Shown here: positions 25,998-34,344 of the stretch, piece by piece
How positions within the stretch are numbered: position 1 is the first letter of the stretch
How the letters are laid out: each line of letters starts with the position of its first letter
DNA from: Devosia sp. Leaf420
GTDB taxonomy: Bacteria; Pseudomonadota; Alphaproteobacteria; Rhizobiales; Devosiaceae
DNA length: 64,000 nt
NCBI RefSeq assembly: GCF_001425445.1
Contig: NZ_LMQU01000011.1
Location: forward strand, 186,326 to 250,325
Direction: 5' to 3'
Made by a program: the position numbers and the translations under genes
The notes under the pieces: generated by a model
What the model saw: the letters and a program-made list of their open reading frames with translations, nothing else
Told to the model about the DNA's origin: nothing
The model's database searches: none

Positions 25998-26828
25998 ATG
26001 GCACAAAAACCAAGACCGGTCAGGAAGAGTGCTGCGTCTGCCGGCGGTGCCGGGCAACCGCAATTGCTGGCCGAGCCGCGGCGCATGCGCATCCTCGAAT
26101 GGCTGCAGGAAGAGGGTAGTGCGCGGGTTCGCGATCTGTCGGCAGCCTTCGGGGTTTCAGAAGCGACGATCCGCCAGGACCTCGAGCGGCTCGATAATGA
26201 AGGCTATATCACCCGCGAGCATGGTGGCGCCTATCTCAAGTCCATTCCGCAGCAGGTGCAGTCCATGTCGCTGCAACATGTTCAAAACATGGATCGCAAG
26301 AAGGCCATCGGCGAAACCGCTGCCGCCCTTGTGTCAGACAACGATACGCTGATCATCGATTCCGGCACGACGACCACCCAATTTGCCGAAAATCTCAGGG
26401 TTCGTCAGGACCTTAACATCATCACCAATGCGCTCAATATCGCGCTGATCCTCGGCGCCATCCCCACCAATACCGTCCATATGCCAGCGGGGCAGTTCAA
26501 GGCGCCGACGCTGTCGCTGAGCGGCGAGAAGTCGGTCGAGTTTTTCGTCGGCATCTATGCGCAAAAGCTGTTTTTGGCGACGGCTGGGGTGTCCTTCGAT
26601 GTGGGGCTGACCTATCCGGCCATCGGTGACATTTACGTCAAGCGCGCCATGGTGAAGGCCGCTTCGCACGTCTATCTCCTTGCCGACTCGACCAAGATCG
26701 GCCGCGTGTCGTTCTCGGCGCTAGGCGGCGTCGAGATGGTGCACACACTCATCACCGACAATGGCATATCCGACGCCGATCGCGCCGAATTCGAGCGGCG
26801 TGGCGTCGAGGTCATCGTCGCGCCCTGA
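25998..26828 (+). CDS. DeoR-family transcriptional regulator
   Basis: A 276-residue repressor. Its N-terminal winged helix includes RRMRILEWLQEEGSARVRDLSAAFGVSEATIRQDLERLDNEGYI (about 22-66). The C-terminal sugar-phosphate sensing domain has LIIDSGTTTTQFAENLR (about 116) and VSFDVGLTYPAI. Three ATG codons lie together at 25989, 25992 and 25998; the last has the best spacing to GGGGGA. It is divergent from the isomerase/kinase/transketolase operon and upstream of the importer, so it likely controls both, sensing a phosphorylated sugar. Confidence 0.88.
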   Translation: MAQKPRPVRKSAASAGGAGQPQLLAEPRRMRILEWLQEEGSARVRDLSAAFGVSEATIRQDLERLDNEGYITREHGGAYLKSIPQQVQSMSLQHVQNMDRKKAIGETAAALVSDNDTLIIDSGTTTTQFAENLRVRQDLNIITNALNIALILGAIPTNTVHMPAGQFKAPTLSLSGEKSVEFFVGIYAQKLFLATAGVSFDVGLTYPAIGDIYVKRAMVKAASHVYLLADSTKIGRVSFSALGGVEMVHTLITDNGISDADRAEFERRGVEVIVAP

Positions 26829-26897
26829 TGGGTTGCGAACGTTTCGACTTGTGTGCCGGAGGGGCATTGACAAGCGAAAGGCTCGATCCTATTCGTT

Positions 26898-26932
26898 AGA
26901 AATCGCAAGTAATCGAAAACGAAAACGCGAAA
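26898..26932. promoter_or_regulatory. Candidate DeoR operator before the oligosaccharide importer
   Basis: The 270-base gap before the importer contains AGAAATCGCAAGTAATCG and then CGAAAACGAAAACGCGAAAC, a tandem GAAAACG repeat. Parts recur in the divergent region near 25865-25910. Nothing else coding is seen in this gap. Confidence 0.4.
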
Positions 26933-27098
26933 CTTGCGGCCGCGTCGGGAACGCGCGGGAGGATACAGACGAAACGCCACGGTTTTGACGCGCCCGGTTT
27001 GCCCCGGAGCGCGAGCGGAAGCGGTTGTCTGCCAACTCCGATCAGCCCCGGAGTTCTTTGGTCAGCCCGTCAGTGGCGACCAGCAAAGGAGGAAGACT

Positions 27099-29009
27099 AT
27101 GGCACGGCTTAGCCGTTCTTGGATGGCGTCCCTGCTATTGGGAAGCCTGATGACCACCACAGCGTTTGCGCAAGGGGCGATGACCGATGTCGGCACCCCG
27201 CGCAGCGAAACGCTGATCGTGCAGACGTTCGATGGCCGTTCCGCCAATCCGACGGCACAAAACCCCCTCAATTCCTATGCCATCTGGCGGGGCTTCCGTG
27301 AGCTGGGCTGGGGCTATCTCTGGGAAATGGACACCGCCACCGGTGAATCCTATCCCGAAATGGCCGATGGCATGCCCGAAGTGCTCAACCCCGAGCACAC
27401 CCAGTTCCGCATCAAGATCCGAAAGGGTATCACCTGGAGCGACGGCGTCGAATTCACCACCGACGACATCATCTTTTCGCTCGATACGGCCTTCAAATAT
27501 CGCGAGCAGCTGACCAACGTTGCGAGCGTTACGGTCTATCTCAAGAGCTACAAGAAGATCGACGACTATACGTTCGAGGTCGAGACGGTGAACCCGTCTT
27601 ATGATCTCACGACGCGCCTCGGCGTCTATACCTGGGGCACGCCCTTCAACTGGGTGCCCAAGCACGTCTTCGAGCCGCTTGGCGATCAAGTCGTGACCTT
27701 CCAGAATGCGCCGCCGGTCACCCTGGGGCCTTATAAGGTCAAGGAATTCGACCCCAACGGTTTCTGGCAGCTCTGGGAATTGCGCGAGGATTGGCAGAAG
27801 TCGAGCTGGGGCAATCTCGGCACGCCGAAGCCCAAATTCATCCTCTATAAGGACTTTGGCGCCGAAGAAACTCGCGCGCTGGCCTTCGTCCAGAACCAGT
27901 ACGACGTCGACACCTTCATGAGCCCGGACAGCATCGATGCTGCCAAGGCCCGCAATCCCAAGGTCGAGACCTTCTCGCCGACCTTCCCCTATCACGATAT
28001 GAACGACGCCTGTTCCTATGGCGTCTATATCAACCAGCAGCGCGCGCCTTACGACATGCCGGAAGTGCGCTGGGCTCTGGCGCTGTCGCTCGATCTCTCG
28101 CAGATCGGTATTTCGGCCATGAGCGGACAGTTTAAGGCTGCCGCCCTGCCGCTGCCCGATACGCCGATCACCGGCCCGATCTTTTACGAGGCCAATCTCC
28201 AGAAGCTGCAGGATCTGACGATCGGGGATGGCTACAAGCCCTTCGATCCTGATTTCAGCACGACGCTCGTCGAAACGCTGAAAGCGCAGGGCATCGATCC
28301 TTCGCTGTTGCCGACCGGCGACGCCGTCAATGCCGGCTTCGGCGCGGGCTGGTGGAAGCACGATCCGGCGGAAGCTGAAAAGCTGCTCGGCTCGGTCGGC
28401 ATCAAGAAGGGCGCCGATGGCTTCTATGCCATGCCCGACGGGTCGCCATGGGTGATCGAATTCGTCATCCCCGGCGATTGGAACAAGGTGCTCCAGCGTC
28501 TCGGCTTCTCGATTGCCGATAGCTGGCGCCAGGCCGGTTTCAACGTCAATGCGCGCCAGGTGGACAATGGTGAATATACCACGGTCCAGAACACCAATGC
28601 CCGCAACGAGCTGCAGATCAACTGGTCCAATACCTGCGTCTACAACTCGAATTGGCTCGGCAACTGGAACCAGTTCCGCACGGAAAACATCAAGCCGGCC
28701 GATTCCAACGATCCGCTGAGCGGCAACTATGCCCGCATCACTGATCAGGAAGTGCTCGATCTCGTCTCGGAAGGCGCCAAGCTGCCGCTCGATGACCCGA
28801 AATTCGTGCAGAACGGCCAGGATATCGCCATGCGGATCGCGAGCGAGATGCAGATCATCAACCTGATGAACATCCCGACGACGATCCCGACCAACTCGAC
28901 CTATTGGACCAATTTCCCCAAGCAGGACAACTTCTACGCAGCGCCCTACACCTGGTGGAGCTCGTTCAAGAAGACCGTGGTCTCGATCGAACCGACCGGC
29001 CAGCAATAA
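27099..29009 (+). CDS. ABC transporter substrate-binding protein, family 5 (oligopeptide/oligosaccharide type)
   Basis: A 636-residue periplasmic binding protein. ATG 27099 follows AAAGGAGG by six bases, then a signal peptide ends at AFA (about residue 25). The SBP_bac_5 fold is shown by FRIKIRKGITWSDGVEFTTDDIIFSLD (about 101-128) and the late WWSSFKKTVVSIEP. Family 5 proteins carry peptides but also plant oligosaccharides. Since the operon encodes glycosidases and no peptidases, an oligosaccharide ligand is inferred. A strong terminator-like hairpin follows. Confidence 0.88.
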   Translation: MARLSRSWMASLLLGSLMTTTAFAQGAMTDVGTPRSETLIVQTFDGRSANPTAQNPLNSYAIWRGFRELGWGYLWEMDTATGESYPEMADGMPEVLNPEHTQFRIKIRKGITWSDGVEFTTDDIIFSLDTAFKYREQLTNVASVTVYLKSYKKIDDYTFEVETVNPSYDLTTRLGVYTWGTPFNWVPKHVFEPLGDQVVTFQNAPPVTLGPYKVKEFDPNGFWQLWELREDWQKSSWGNLGTPKPKFILYKDFGAEETRALAFVQNQYDVDTFMSPDSIDAAKARNPKVETFSPTFPYHDMNDACSYGVYINQQRAPYDMPEVRWALALSLDLSQIGISAMSGQFKAAALPLPDTPITGPIFYEANLQKLQDLTIGDGYKPFDPDFSTTLVETLKAQGIDPSLLPTGDAVNAGFGAGWWKHDPAEAEKLLGSVGIKKGADGFYAMPDGSPWVIEFVIPGDWNKVLQRLGFSIADSWRQAGFNVNARQVDNGEYTTVQNTNARNELQINWSNTCVYNSNWLGNWNQFRTENIKPADSNDPLSGNYARITDQEVLDLVSEGAKLPLDDPKFVQNGQDIAMRIASEMQIINLMNIPTTIPTNSTYWTNFPKQDNFYAAPYTWWSSFKKTVVSIEPTGQQ

Positions 29010-29022
29010 TCTGACCGGTTCG

Positions 29023-29057
29023 GGCAGGGCGGCATGTCCTCCGCCGCCCTGCCTTTT
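29023..29057 (+). terminator. Stem-loop with T-run after the binding protein (attenuator)
   Basis: An 11-bp perfect stem (GGCAGGGCGGC / GCCGCCCTGCC) with a 9-base loop is followed by TTTTCTT. It lies between the binding-protein gene and its permease, so partial termination would give more binding protein than membrane subunits. Confidence 0.75.
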
Positions 29058-29080
29058 CTTCTCCGTCAAAGGATCCGCCC

Positions 29081-30082
29081 ATGGGTGTGCTGCGCTATGT
29101 CGCCAAGCGCCTCGGCCTTTATCTGGCCGTTCTGTTCATTGGCTTGACGATAACCTTCATGTTGCCGCGGCTGATGCCGACCAATCCGGTGGATGGCTAT
29201 ATCGGCCAGCTCCAGAGCCGCGCCAACGGCACGCTGACGTCGGAAGCCATTGCCGAAATGCGCACCAATCTCGAGCAGCTCTATGGTCTCAACGGCGATA
29301 TCTTCACCCAGTATGTGGGCTATCTGAAGCGCGTCGTGCTGCAGTTCGATTTCGGGCCGTCCTTCACCTATTACCCGCAGCCGGTTTCGGCGATGATCCT
29401 CAATGCGCTGCCATGGACGCTGGGGCTGCTGCTGACGGCGACATTTATCGCCTGGGTGCTCGGGAATATGGTCGGGCTCGTAGCCGGCTATTTCCACAAG
29501 AAGCGCGCCGCATCGGTCCTCGAATTCCTGGGGATCCTGCTTTACCCGATCCCCTATTATATTCTCGCCGTCACGGTGTTGCTGCTGCTCGCCTATATCT
29601 TCCCAATCTTTCCGCTCTCGCCGACTTTCCCGGTGGGGCAGATGACGCCCGAAAAGATCGGCATGATCTTTTACAATTCGCTCTTGCCCGGGATCACGCT
29701 GGTGCTTGCCGGCTTTGGGTGGAACATCCTTTCGATGAAGGCGCTGGCCGTCGCGACGACCGAAGAGCCCTATGTCACCTATGCACGGCTCAAGGGCGCG
29801 TCGAACTGGACGCGGATGACGCGCTATGTCTTCCGCAATGCGCTGCTGCCGCAGGTGACCGCTTTGGCGCTGTCGCTCGGCATGGTGTTCAACGGCGCGC
29901 TGCTGACGGAGATGATTTTCTCCTATCCCGGCATCGGCCTCATCATGCGCACGGCCGCGACGGGCGGGGACTATAACGTGCTCTATGGCGCGATAACGCT
30001 CTCGATCATCGCGGTGGCTACGGCCGGGCTCGTCATCGATCTCATCTATCCTCTTCTCGACCCGCGGATCCGTCACAAATGA
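29081..30082 (+). CDS. ABC transporter permease (DppB type)
   Basis: A 333-residue permease with six helices. The first segment VAKRLGLYLAVLFIGLTITFMLPRLMPTNP and the EAA-like loop VTYARLKGASNWTRMTRYVFRNALLPQ (about 229-255) are characteristic of the DppB subunit. It overlaps the DppC-type gene by four bases. Confidence 0.92.
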   Translation: MGVLRYVAKRLGLYLAVLFIGLTITFMLPRLMPTNPVDGYIGQLQSRANGTLTSEAIAEMRTNLEQLYGLNGDIFTQYVGYLKRVVLQFDFGPSFTYYPQPVSAMILNALPWTLGLLLTATFIAWVLGNMVGLVAGYFHKKRAASVLEFLGILLYPIPYYILAVTVLLLLAYIFPIFPLSPTFPVGQMTPEKIGMIFYNSLLPGITLVLAGFGWNILSMKALAVATTEEPYVTYARLKGASNWTRMTRYVFRNALLPQVTALALSLGMVFNGALLTEMIFSYPGIGLIMRTAATGGDYNVLYGAITLSIIAVATAGLVIDLIYPLLDPRIRHK

Positions 30083-30990
30083 GCATGAGCAAGGACGTCG
30101 ATCCCATCGTCATGGCCGTTCCGGCGGCGCCAATCGTCAAGTCGCGGCGGCGGGGGAGCCTCGTCTGGCTCTTCAATCCGCGGCTGGCCATTGGTCTCGT
30201 CATTCTCGTCATCATGGGCCTTGGCAGCATGATCCTGCCCTGGTTTGCGCCGGTCGATCCTTCGATCCAGGCGAGCTATATGCGCAACCTGCCGATGTCC
30301 GGAGTGCACTGGCTCGGCACCAACTCCCTGGGCCAGGACATCTTCTGGTTCCTCGTCTTCGCCATCCGCAATTCGCTGGCGCTTGGCGTGTTAGTGGCGG
30401 TGGGCGTGACGCTGATCGCGACGATCGTCGGGCTGAGCGCCGGCTATATCGGCGGGCGCTTTGAGCGTGTTGTGATGCTGATCGTCGATACGTTCATCAC
30501 CATTCCGCTCTTGCCGATCTTGATCATTCTCGGCGCACTGATCCGCGGCAATACCTCGTTCTTCACGGTCGGGTTGATCATCATCATCTTCGGCTGGGCG
30601 TGGGACGCGCGCACGGTCCGCTCGATGGCGCTATCTCTGCGCGAGCGCGAATTCATCAATATGGCGCGGTTTTCTGGCGCCAATACGCTGCAGATCATCG
30701 CGCGGGAAATCTTCCCCTATGTGTCGGCCTACATGGTTGTCGGCTTCATCAACGTTGTGCTTTTTGCCATCAATACCGAGGCGACGCTGGCGGTGATCGG
30801 GCTCTCCAAGGTGGAAGTGCCGACGCTTGGCTCGATCATCTTCTGGGCGCTTAATTACAACGCGCTCTTTACCGGCCAATATGTCTGGCTCGTCGCGCCG
30901 ATCGTTGCCACGGTGACGCTGTTCCTCGGGCTTTTCCTCACCTCGACAGGCTTCAACCAAGCCTTTGCCAGCAAGCGGGGTGTCTCATGA
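30079..30990 (+). CDS. ABC transporter permease (DppC type)
   Basis: A 303-residue second permease. It has the DppC N-terminal layout, with a cytoplasmic leader, one helix (about 32-56), the periplasmic HWLGTNSLGQDIFWFLVF motif, then five helices and the loop REREFINMARFSGANTLQIIAREIFP (about 190-215). The start and stop codons overlap with its neighbours (ATGA both times), giving a tightly coupled operon. Confidence 0.92.
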   Translation: MSMSKDVDPIVMAVPAAPIVKSRRRGSLVWLFNPRLAIGLVILVIMGLGSMILPWFAPVDPSIQASYMRNLPMSGVHWLGTNSLGQDIFWFLVFAIRNSLALGVLVAVGVTLIATIVGLSAGYIGGRFERVVMLIVDTFITIPLLPILIILGALIRGNTSFFTVGLIIIIFGWAWDARTVRSMALSLREREFINMARFSGANTLQIIAREIFPYVSAYMVVGFINVVLFAINTEATLAVIGLSKVEVPTLGSIIFWALNYNALFTGQYVWLVAPIVATVTLFLGLFLTSTGFNQAFASKRGVS

Positions 30991-31898
30991 TCCGCCTCAA
31001 CGATCTCAAGATCAGCTATCGCATCGGCAGCCGCGTCATCGATGCGGTGGACGGCGTCAGCCTCACTATTCCCGAGGGCTGCATTGTCGGCATTGCCGGT
31101 GAATCGGGCTCGGGCAAGTCGACGCTGATGAAGGCGATCTACGGCGATATCCAGGCGCCGATGTATATCTCGCGCGGCTCGATCGACTACGGCTTCAAGG
31201 GCTCGGACGGCAAGCCGGTCACCACGGCCAATATCCGCGACGAGTGGTTCAAGACCATTTCCTATGTGCCGCAAAGCTCGATGAACTCGCTTAATCCGGT
31301 GATCCGCATCGGCAAGCAGTTCACCGATTTCCCCGGTACCGATCGCGACAAGAAGCGCGTGCTCGAACGGGCAACGGCCTTCCTCGGCAAGCTCGGCCTG
31401 CCCGCGGAAGTCATGACCTCCTATCCGCACCAGCTTTCGGGCGGGATGCGGCAGCGCGTGATGATTGGGCTGGCGACCTTTTTCCAACCCGGCCTCATCA
31501 TCGCCGACGAGCCGACGACGGCGCTCGACGTGGTGGTGCAGAAAGAAATCCTGATGCTGCTCATGGAGCTGCAGGAGGAGATGAACAACACCATCCTCGT
31601 CGTCTCCCACGACATGGGCGTGCACTATCAGGTCACCCACAAGATGCTGATCATGTATGCCGGCAAGGTGGTCGAATATGGTGACACGGAAAGCGTCTTC
31701 GCCGACCCCCAGCACGCCTATACCAAGATGCTGATCGATAGCCTGCCGACCATCGGCGACGACAGTATGCGCGGGGTGATGGCTAGTGCGGCAGGAGCGG
31801 GGGGCGATCGTGCCTTTGGGGTCGGGACTGGCCTTGTCGAGGTCAAACCCAACCACTTCGTTTCGCTCGCGAACGAGACGGCGGGAGTGCCGGCATGA
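30987..31898 (+). CDS. ABC transporter ATP-binding protein (DppD type)
   Basis: A 303-residue ATPase with Walker A GESGSGKST (about 38), Q-loop YVPQSSMNSLNP, signature LSGGMRQRV (about 150) and Walker B LIIADEPTTALDV (about 170). The C-terminus ends without the cysteine-rich iron-sulfur motif found in many peptide-transport DppD proteins, which is consistent with a sugar-type importer. It overlaps both neighbours by four bases. Confidence 0.9.
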   Translation: MIRLNDLKISYRIGSRVIDAVDGVSLTIPEGCIVGIAGESGSGKSTLMKAIYGDIQAPMYISRGSIDYGFKGSDGKPVTTANIRDEWFKTISYVPQSSMNSLNPVIRIGKQFTDFPGTDRDKKRVLERATAFLGKLGLPAEVMTSYPHQLSGGMRQRVMIGLATFFQPGLIIADEPTTALDVVVQKEILMLLMELQEEMNNTILVVSHDMGVHYQVTHKMLIMYAGKVVEYGDTESVFADPQHAYTKMLIDSLPTIGDDSMRGVMASAAGAGGDRAFGVGTGLVEVKPNHFVSLANETAGVPA

Positions 31899-32719
31899 CC
31901 CTCATTCTCAAGACCGAAAACCTCAACAAGGTCTACCGTCGTGGTGGCCTGATGGGCGGCAAATCCATCAGTGCGCTCAACGAGGTCAACATAACCGTCG
32001 AGAGCGACAAGCCGGTGGTGATCGCCGTCGTCGGCGAATCGGGCAGCGGCAAGACGACCCTGGCCAAGACCTTGTTGCGGCTTGAAACACCGACGTCGGG
32101 CCGGGCGATTGTCTATGACACGGTGGTGGCCGGGTCCGGCGCGACGCCGTCGAAACGCGATTTTCTGGGGCTCGTGCAGCCGATCTTCCAGAACCCGTTC
32201 GAGGCTTTTAGCCGCTACCGGCCGGTCGATGCCTATCTCCATGAAACGGCGCGGCGCGTGGCTGGGCTCGATGAGGCACAGGCCGATCGGGCGGTGGACG
32301 AGGCGCTCAAAAACGTCGGGCTCAACTATGACGAGATTCGCGGCAAATATACCGGCCAGTTTTCTGGCGGCGAATTGCAGCGCATTTCGGTGGCGCGGGC
32401 GCTGATCCCGCAGCCCAAGCTGATCATTGCCGACGAACCGGTCAGCATGATCGACGCTTCGCGGCGGATGATCATCATCAACCTCTTCAAGCGGCTGCGC
32501 GACGAGGCGGGGCGGAGCTTTCTCTACATCACCCATGATCTCGCAACGGCCTATTACATCTCCGACTATGTGGCGGTGATGAACAAAGGGCAGGTGGTCG
32601 AGTTCGGGCCGGCCCGCGCGGTGATGAGCAATCCGAGCCACGCCTATACGCGGCTTCTGCTCGACTCCATTCCCACCACCAAGAGCCGCTGGCGGCCGCG
32701 GGTCAGCCGCGCTGGCTGA
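31895..32719 (+). CDS. ABC transporter ATP-binding protein (DppF type)
   Basis: A 274-residue ATPase with Walker A GESGSGKTT (about 47), Q-loop QPIFQNPFEAFSRYRPV, signature FSGGELQRIS (about 155) and Walker B LIIADEPVSMID (about 177). It completes the importer. The glycosidase genes follow after only 37 bases on the same strand, so they are probably co-transcribed. Confidence 0.9.
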   Translation: MTLILKTENLNKVYRRGGLMGGKSISALNEVNITVESDKPVVIAVVGESGSGKTTLAKTLLRLETPTSGRAIVYDTVVAGSGATPSKRDFLGLVQPIFQNPFEAFSRYRPVDAYLHETARRVAGLDEAQADRAVDEALKNVGLNYDEIRGKYTGQFSGGELQRISVARALIPQPKLIIADEPVSMIDASRRMIIINLFKRLRDEAGRSFLYITHDLATAYYISDYVAVMNKGQVVEFGPARAVMSNPSHAYTRLLLDSIPTTKSRWRPRVSRAG

Positions 32720-32756
32720 GCCCATTTTGTAGACCCAAGACTATTGGATTTGATTC

Positions 32757-34334
32757 ATGAGTGATCCTCTTTCCGCAACGCTTTGGGGCCTGTTCGAGAT
32801 TGCGCTCGATGGTCCTTCGACGGGTAACCCCTTTCTCGATGTGACCTTCGAGGCGACGTTCAGCCAGGGCGGTACAGTGCTGAAGGTGCCCGGCTTTTAT
32901 GACGGCGACGGCGTCTACCGCCTACGCTTCATGCCGCAGGTCGAGGGGGTCTGGCAGTATCAGACGTCGAGCAATGTCGCGGCGCTCGATGGGGTCGAAG
33001 GTTCGGTCAATGTGGGGCCAGCCAAGCCCGGTGATCATGGGCCGGTGCGCGCGGTGGGCGAGCATTTCCGCTATGCTGATGGCAGCCGCTACATCAATAT
33101 CGGCACGACGGCCTATGTCTGGAACCTCCAGGGCGATGCGATGGAAGAAGAGACGCTGGCAACGCTTGCCGATGCGCCCTTCACCAAAATCCGCATGTGC
33201 GTCTTTCCCAAGCATTATCGCTACAACCAGAACGAGCCGCCGCTCTACCCGTTCGCGCTACTGAAGCGCGGTACCAGCGAGTGGGACGGCGCGATGAAGA
33301 ATGGCGGCTGGGAGTTCGATTGCGACCGCATCGAACCGGCCTATTTCCGGCACCTCGAAAAGCGCATTGCCGATCTCAATGCGCTGGGGGTCGAGGCGGA
33401 CCTGATCCTGCTCCATCCCTATGATCGCTGGGGCTTTGCCCATATGTCGGCGGAGCAGGATGATCGCTATCTGCGCTATGTCGTGGCGCGGTTGACGGCC
33501 TTTCCCAATGTCTGGTGGTCGATGGCCAATGAATATGACTTCATGTTCAACAAGACCCTGGCCGATTGGGATCGCATGATCGGCGTTGTCGCCGAGGCTG
33601 ATCCATTTGGCCATCTGCTCTCGGTGCATAATGGTTTTGCGCCCTATGACTATTCAGACAAGCGCATCACCCATGTCAGCATTCAGCGGCCCTATACCGA
33701 TCGCATTGCGCTGTGGCGCAAGCAATTCGGCAAGCCGGTCTCGGATGATGAATGCTGCTACGAGGGCGATATCGCTGAGCATTGGGGCAATATATCGGGC
33801 CGCGAACTGGTGCACCGGTTCTGGGATGGCACGGTGGCCGGTGGCTCCGTGACCCATGGCGAGACGTTTTATAACGACGTCGAAAACCTGTGGTGGGCCA
33901 AGGGTGGCAAGCTGGTCGGGGAAAGCGTTTCGCGCATTGCCTTCCTGAAGAATATTCTGGAAGCCGCGCCCGAAGAGGGGCTCGATCCAGTGCCGACGAC
34001 CGGCGCATACAAAATCATGATGGCCGGTGGGCTCGACCATGCGGACCTGCGCGAATTGATCAGTCCCAATCCGGGCGAAGAAGGATGGGTGCGCGTGGGT
34101 GCGCCCTTTGCGACGGCAGGCCAGCCGCATCGTTATTACCTGACCTATTTCGGGCAGAACCAGCCGGGCGAATTCGCCATCGCGGTGCCGCCCGAAGAGC
34201 ACTATAGGGCAACGCTGATCGACACTTGGGAAATGACCGAGACGGTTATCGCCGAAAGCGTGCAGCGCGGCGATGTGTTGCGCTTCAAGGCCAAGCCCTA
34301 TCAGGCACTGCGCCTCAACCGTATCGAGGCCTGA
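32757..34334 (+). CDS. DUF5060 / apiosidase-like (DUF4038) / DUF5605 glycoside hydrolase, copy 1
   Basis: A 525-residue cytoplasmic protein without signal peptide. Residues about 5-90 form a DUF5060 beta-sandwich (WGLFEIALDGPSTGNPFLDV). A TIM barrel runs from about 100 to 400 with NIGTTAYVWNLQ, TKIRMCVFPKHYRYNQNEP, VWWSMANEYD carrying the probable acid/base Glu (about 258), and DDECCYEGDI with the probable nucleophile Glu (about 330). A DUF5605-type C-terminal sandwich ends in YQALRLNRI. The barrel belongs to the family that includes GH140 beta-apiosidase. Co-location with a transketolase pathway supports cleavage of an imported plant glycoside; the bond is unknown. Confidence 0.8.
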   Translation: MSDPLSATLWGLFEIALDGPSTGNPFLDVTFEATFSQGGTVLKVPGFYDGDGVYRLRFMPQVEGVWQYQTSSNVAALDGVEGSVNVGPAKPGDHGPVRAVGEHFRYADGSRYINIGTTAYVWNLQGDAMEEETLATLADAPFTKIRMCVFPKHYRYNQNEPPLYPFALLKRGTSEWDGAMKNGGWEFDCDRIEPAYFRHLEKRIADLNALGVEADLILLHPYDRWGFAHMSAEQDDRYLRYVVARLTAFPNVWWSMANEYDFMFNKTLADWDRMIGVVAEADPFGHLLSVHNGFAPYDYSDKRITHVSIQRPYTDRIALWRKQFGKPVSDDECCYEGDIAEHWGNISGRELVHRFWDGTVAGGSVTHGETFYNDVENLWWAKGGKLVGESVSRIAFLKNILEAAPEEGLDPVPTTGAYKIMMAGGLDHADLRELISPNPGEEGWVRVGAPFATAGQPHRYYLTYFGQNQPGEFAIAVPPEEHYRATLIDTWEMTETVIAESVQRGDVLRFKAKPYQALRLNRIEA

Positions 34335-34344
34335 GGGAATTACC

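Noticed and set aside
24847..26013. Longer N-terminal extension of the transketolase N-terminal subunit
   Set aside because: The extra 110 codons cross the AT-rich divergent promoter region and are not transketolase-like; an AGGAGG lies just before the chosen start.
27135..29069. Minus-strand open frame of about 644 codons
   Set aside because: Mirror of the family-5 binding protein; composition is that of an antisense frame with no domain.
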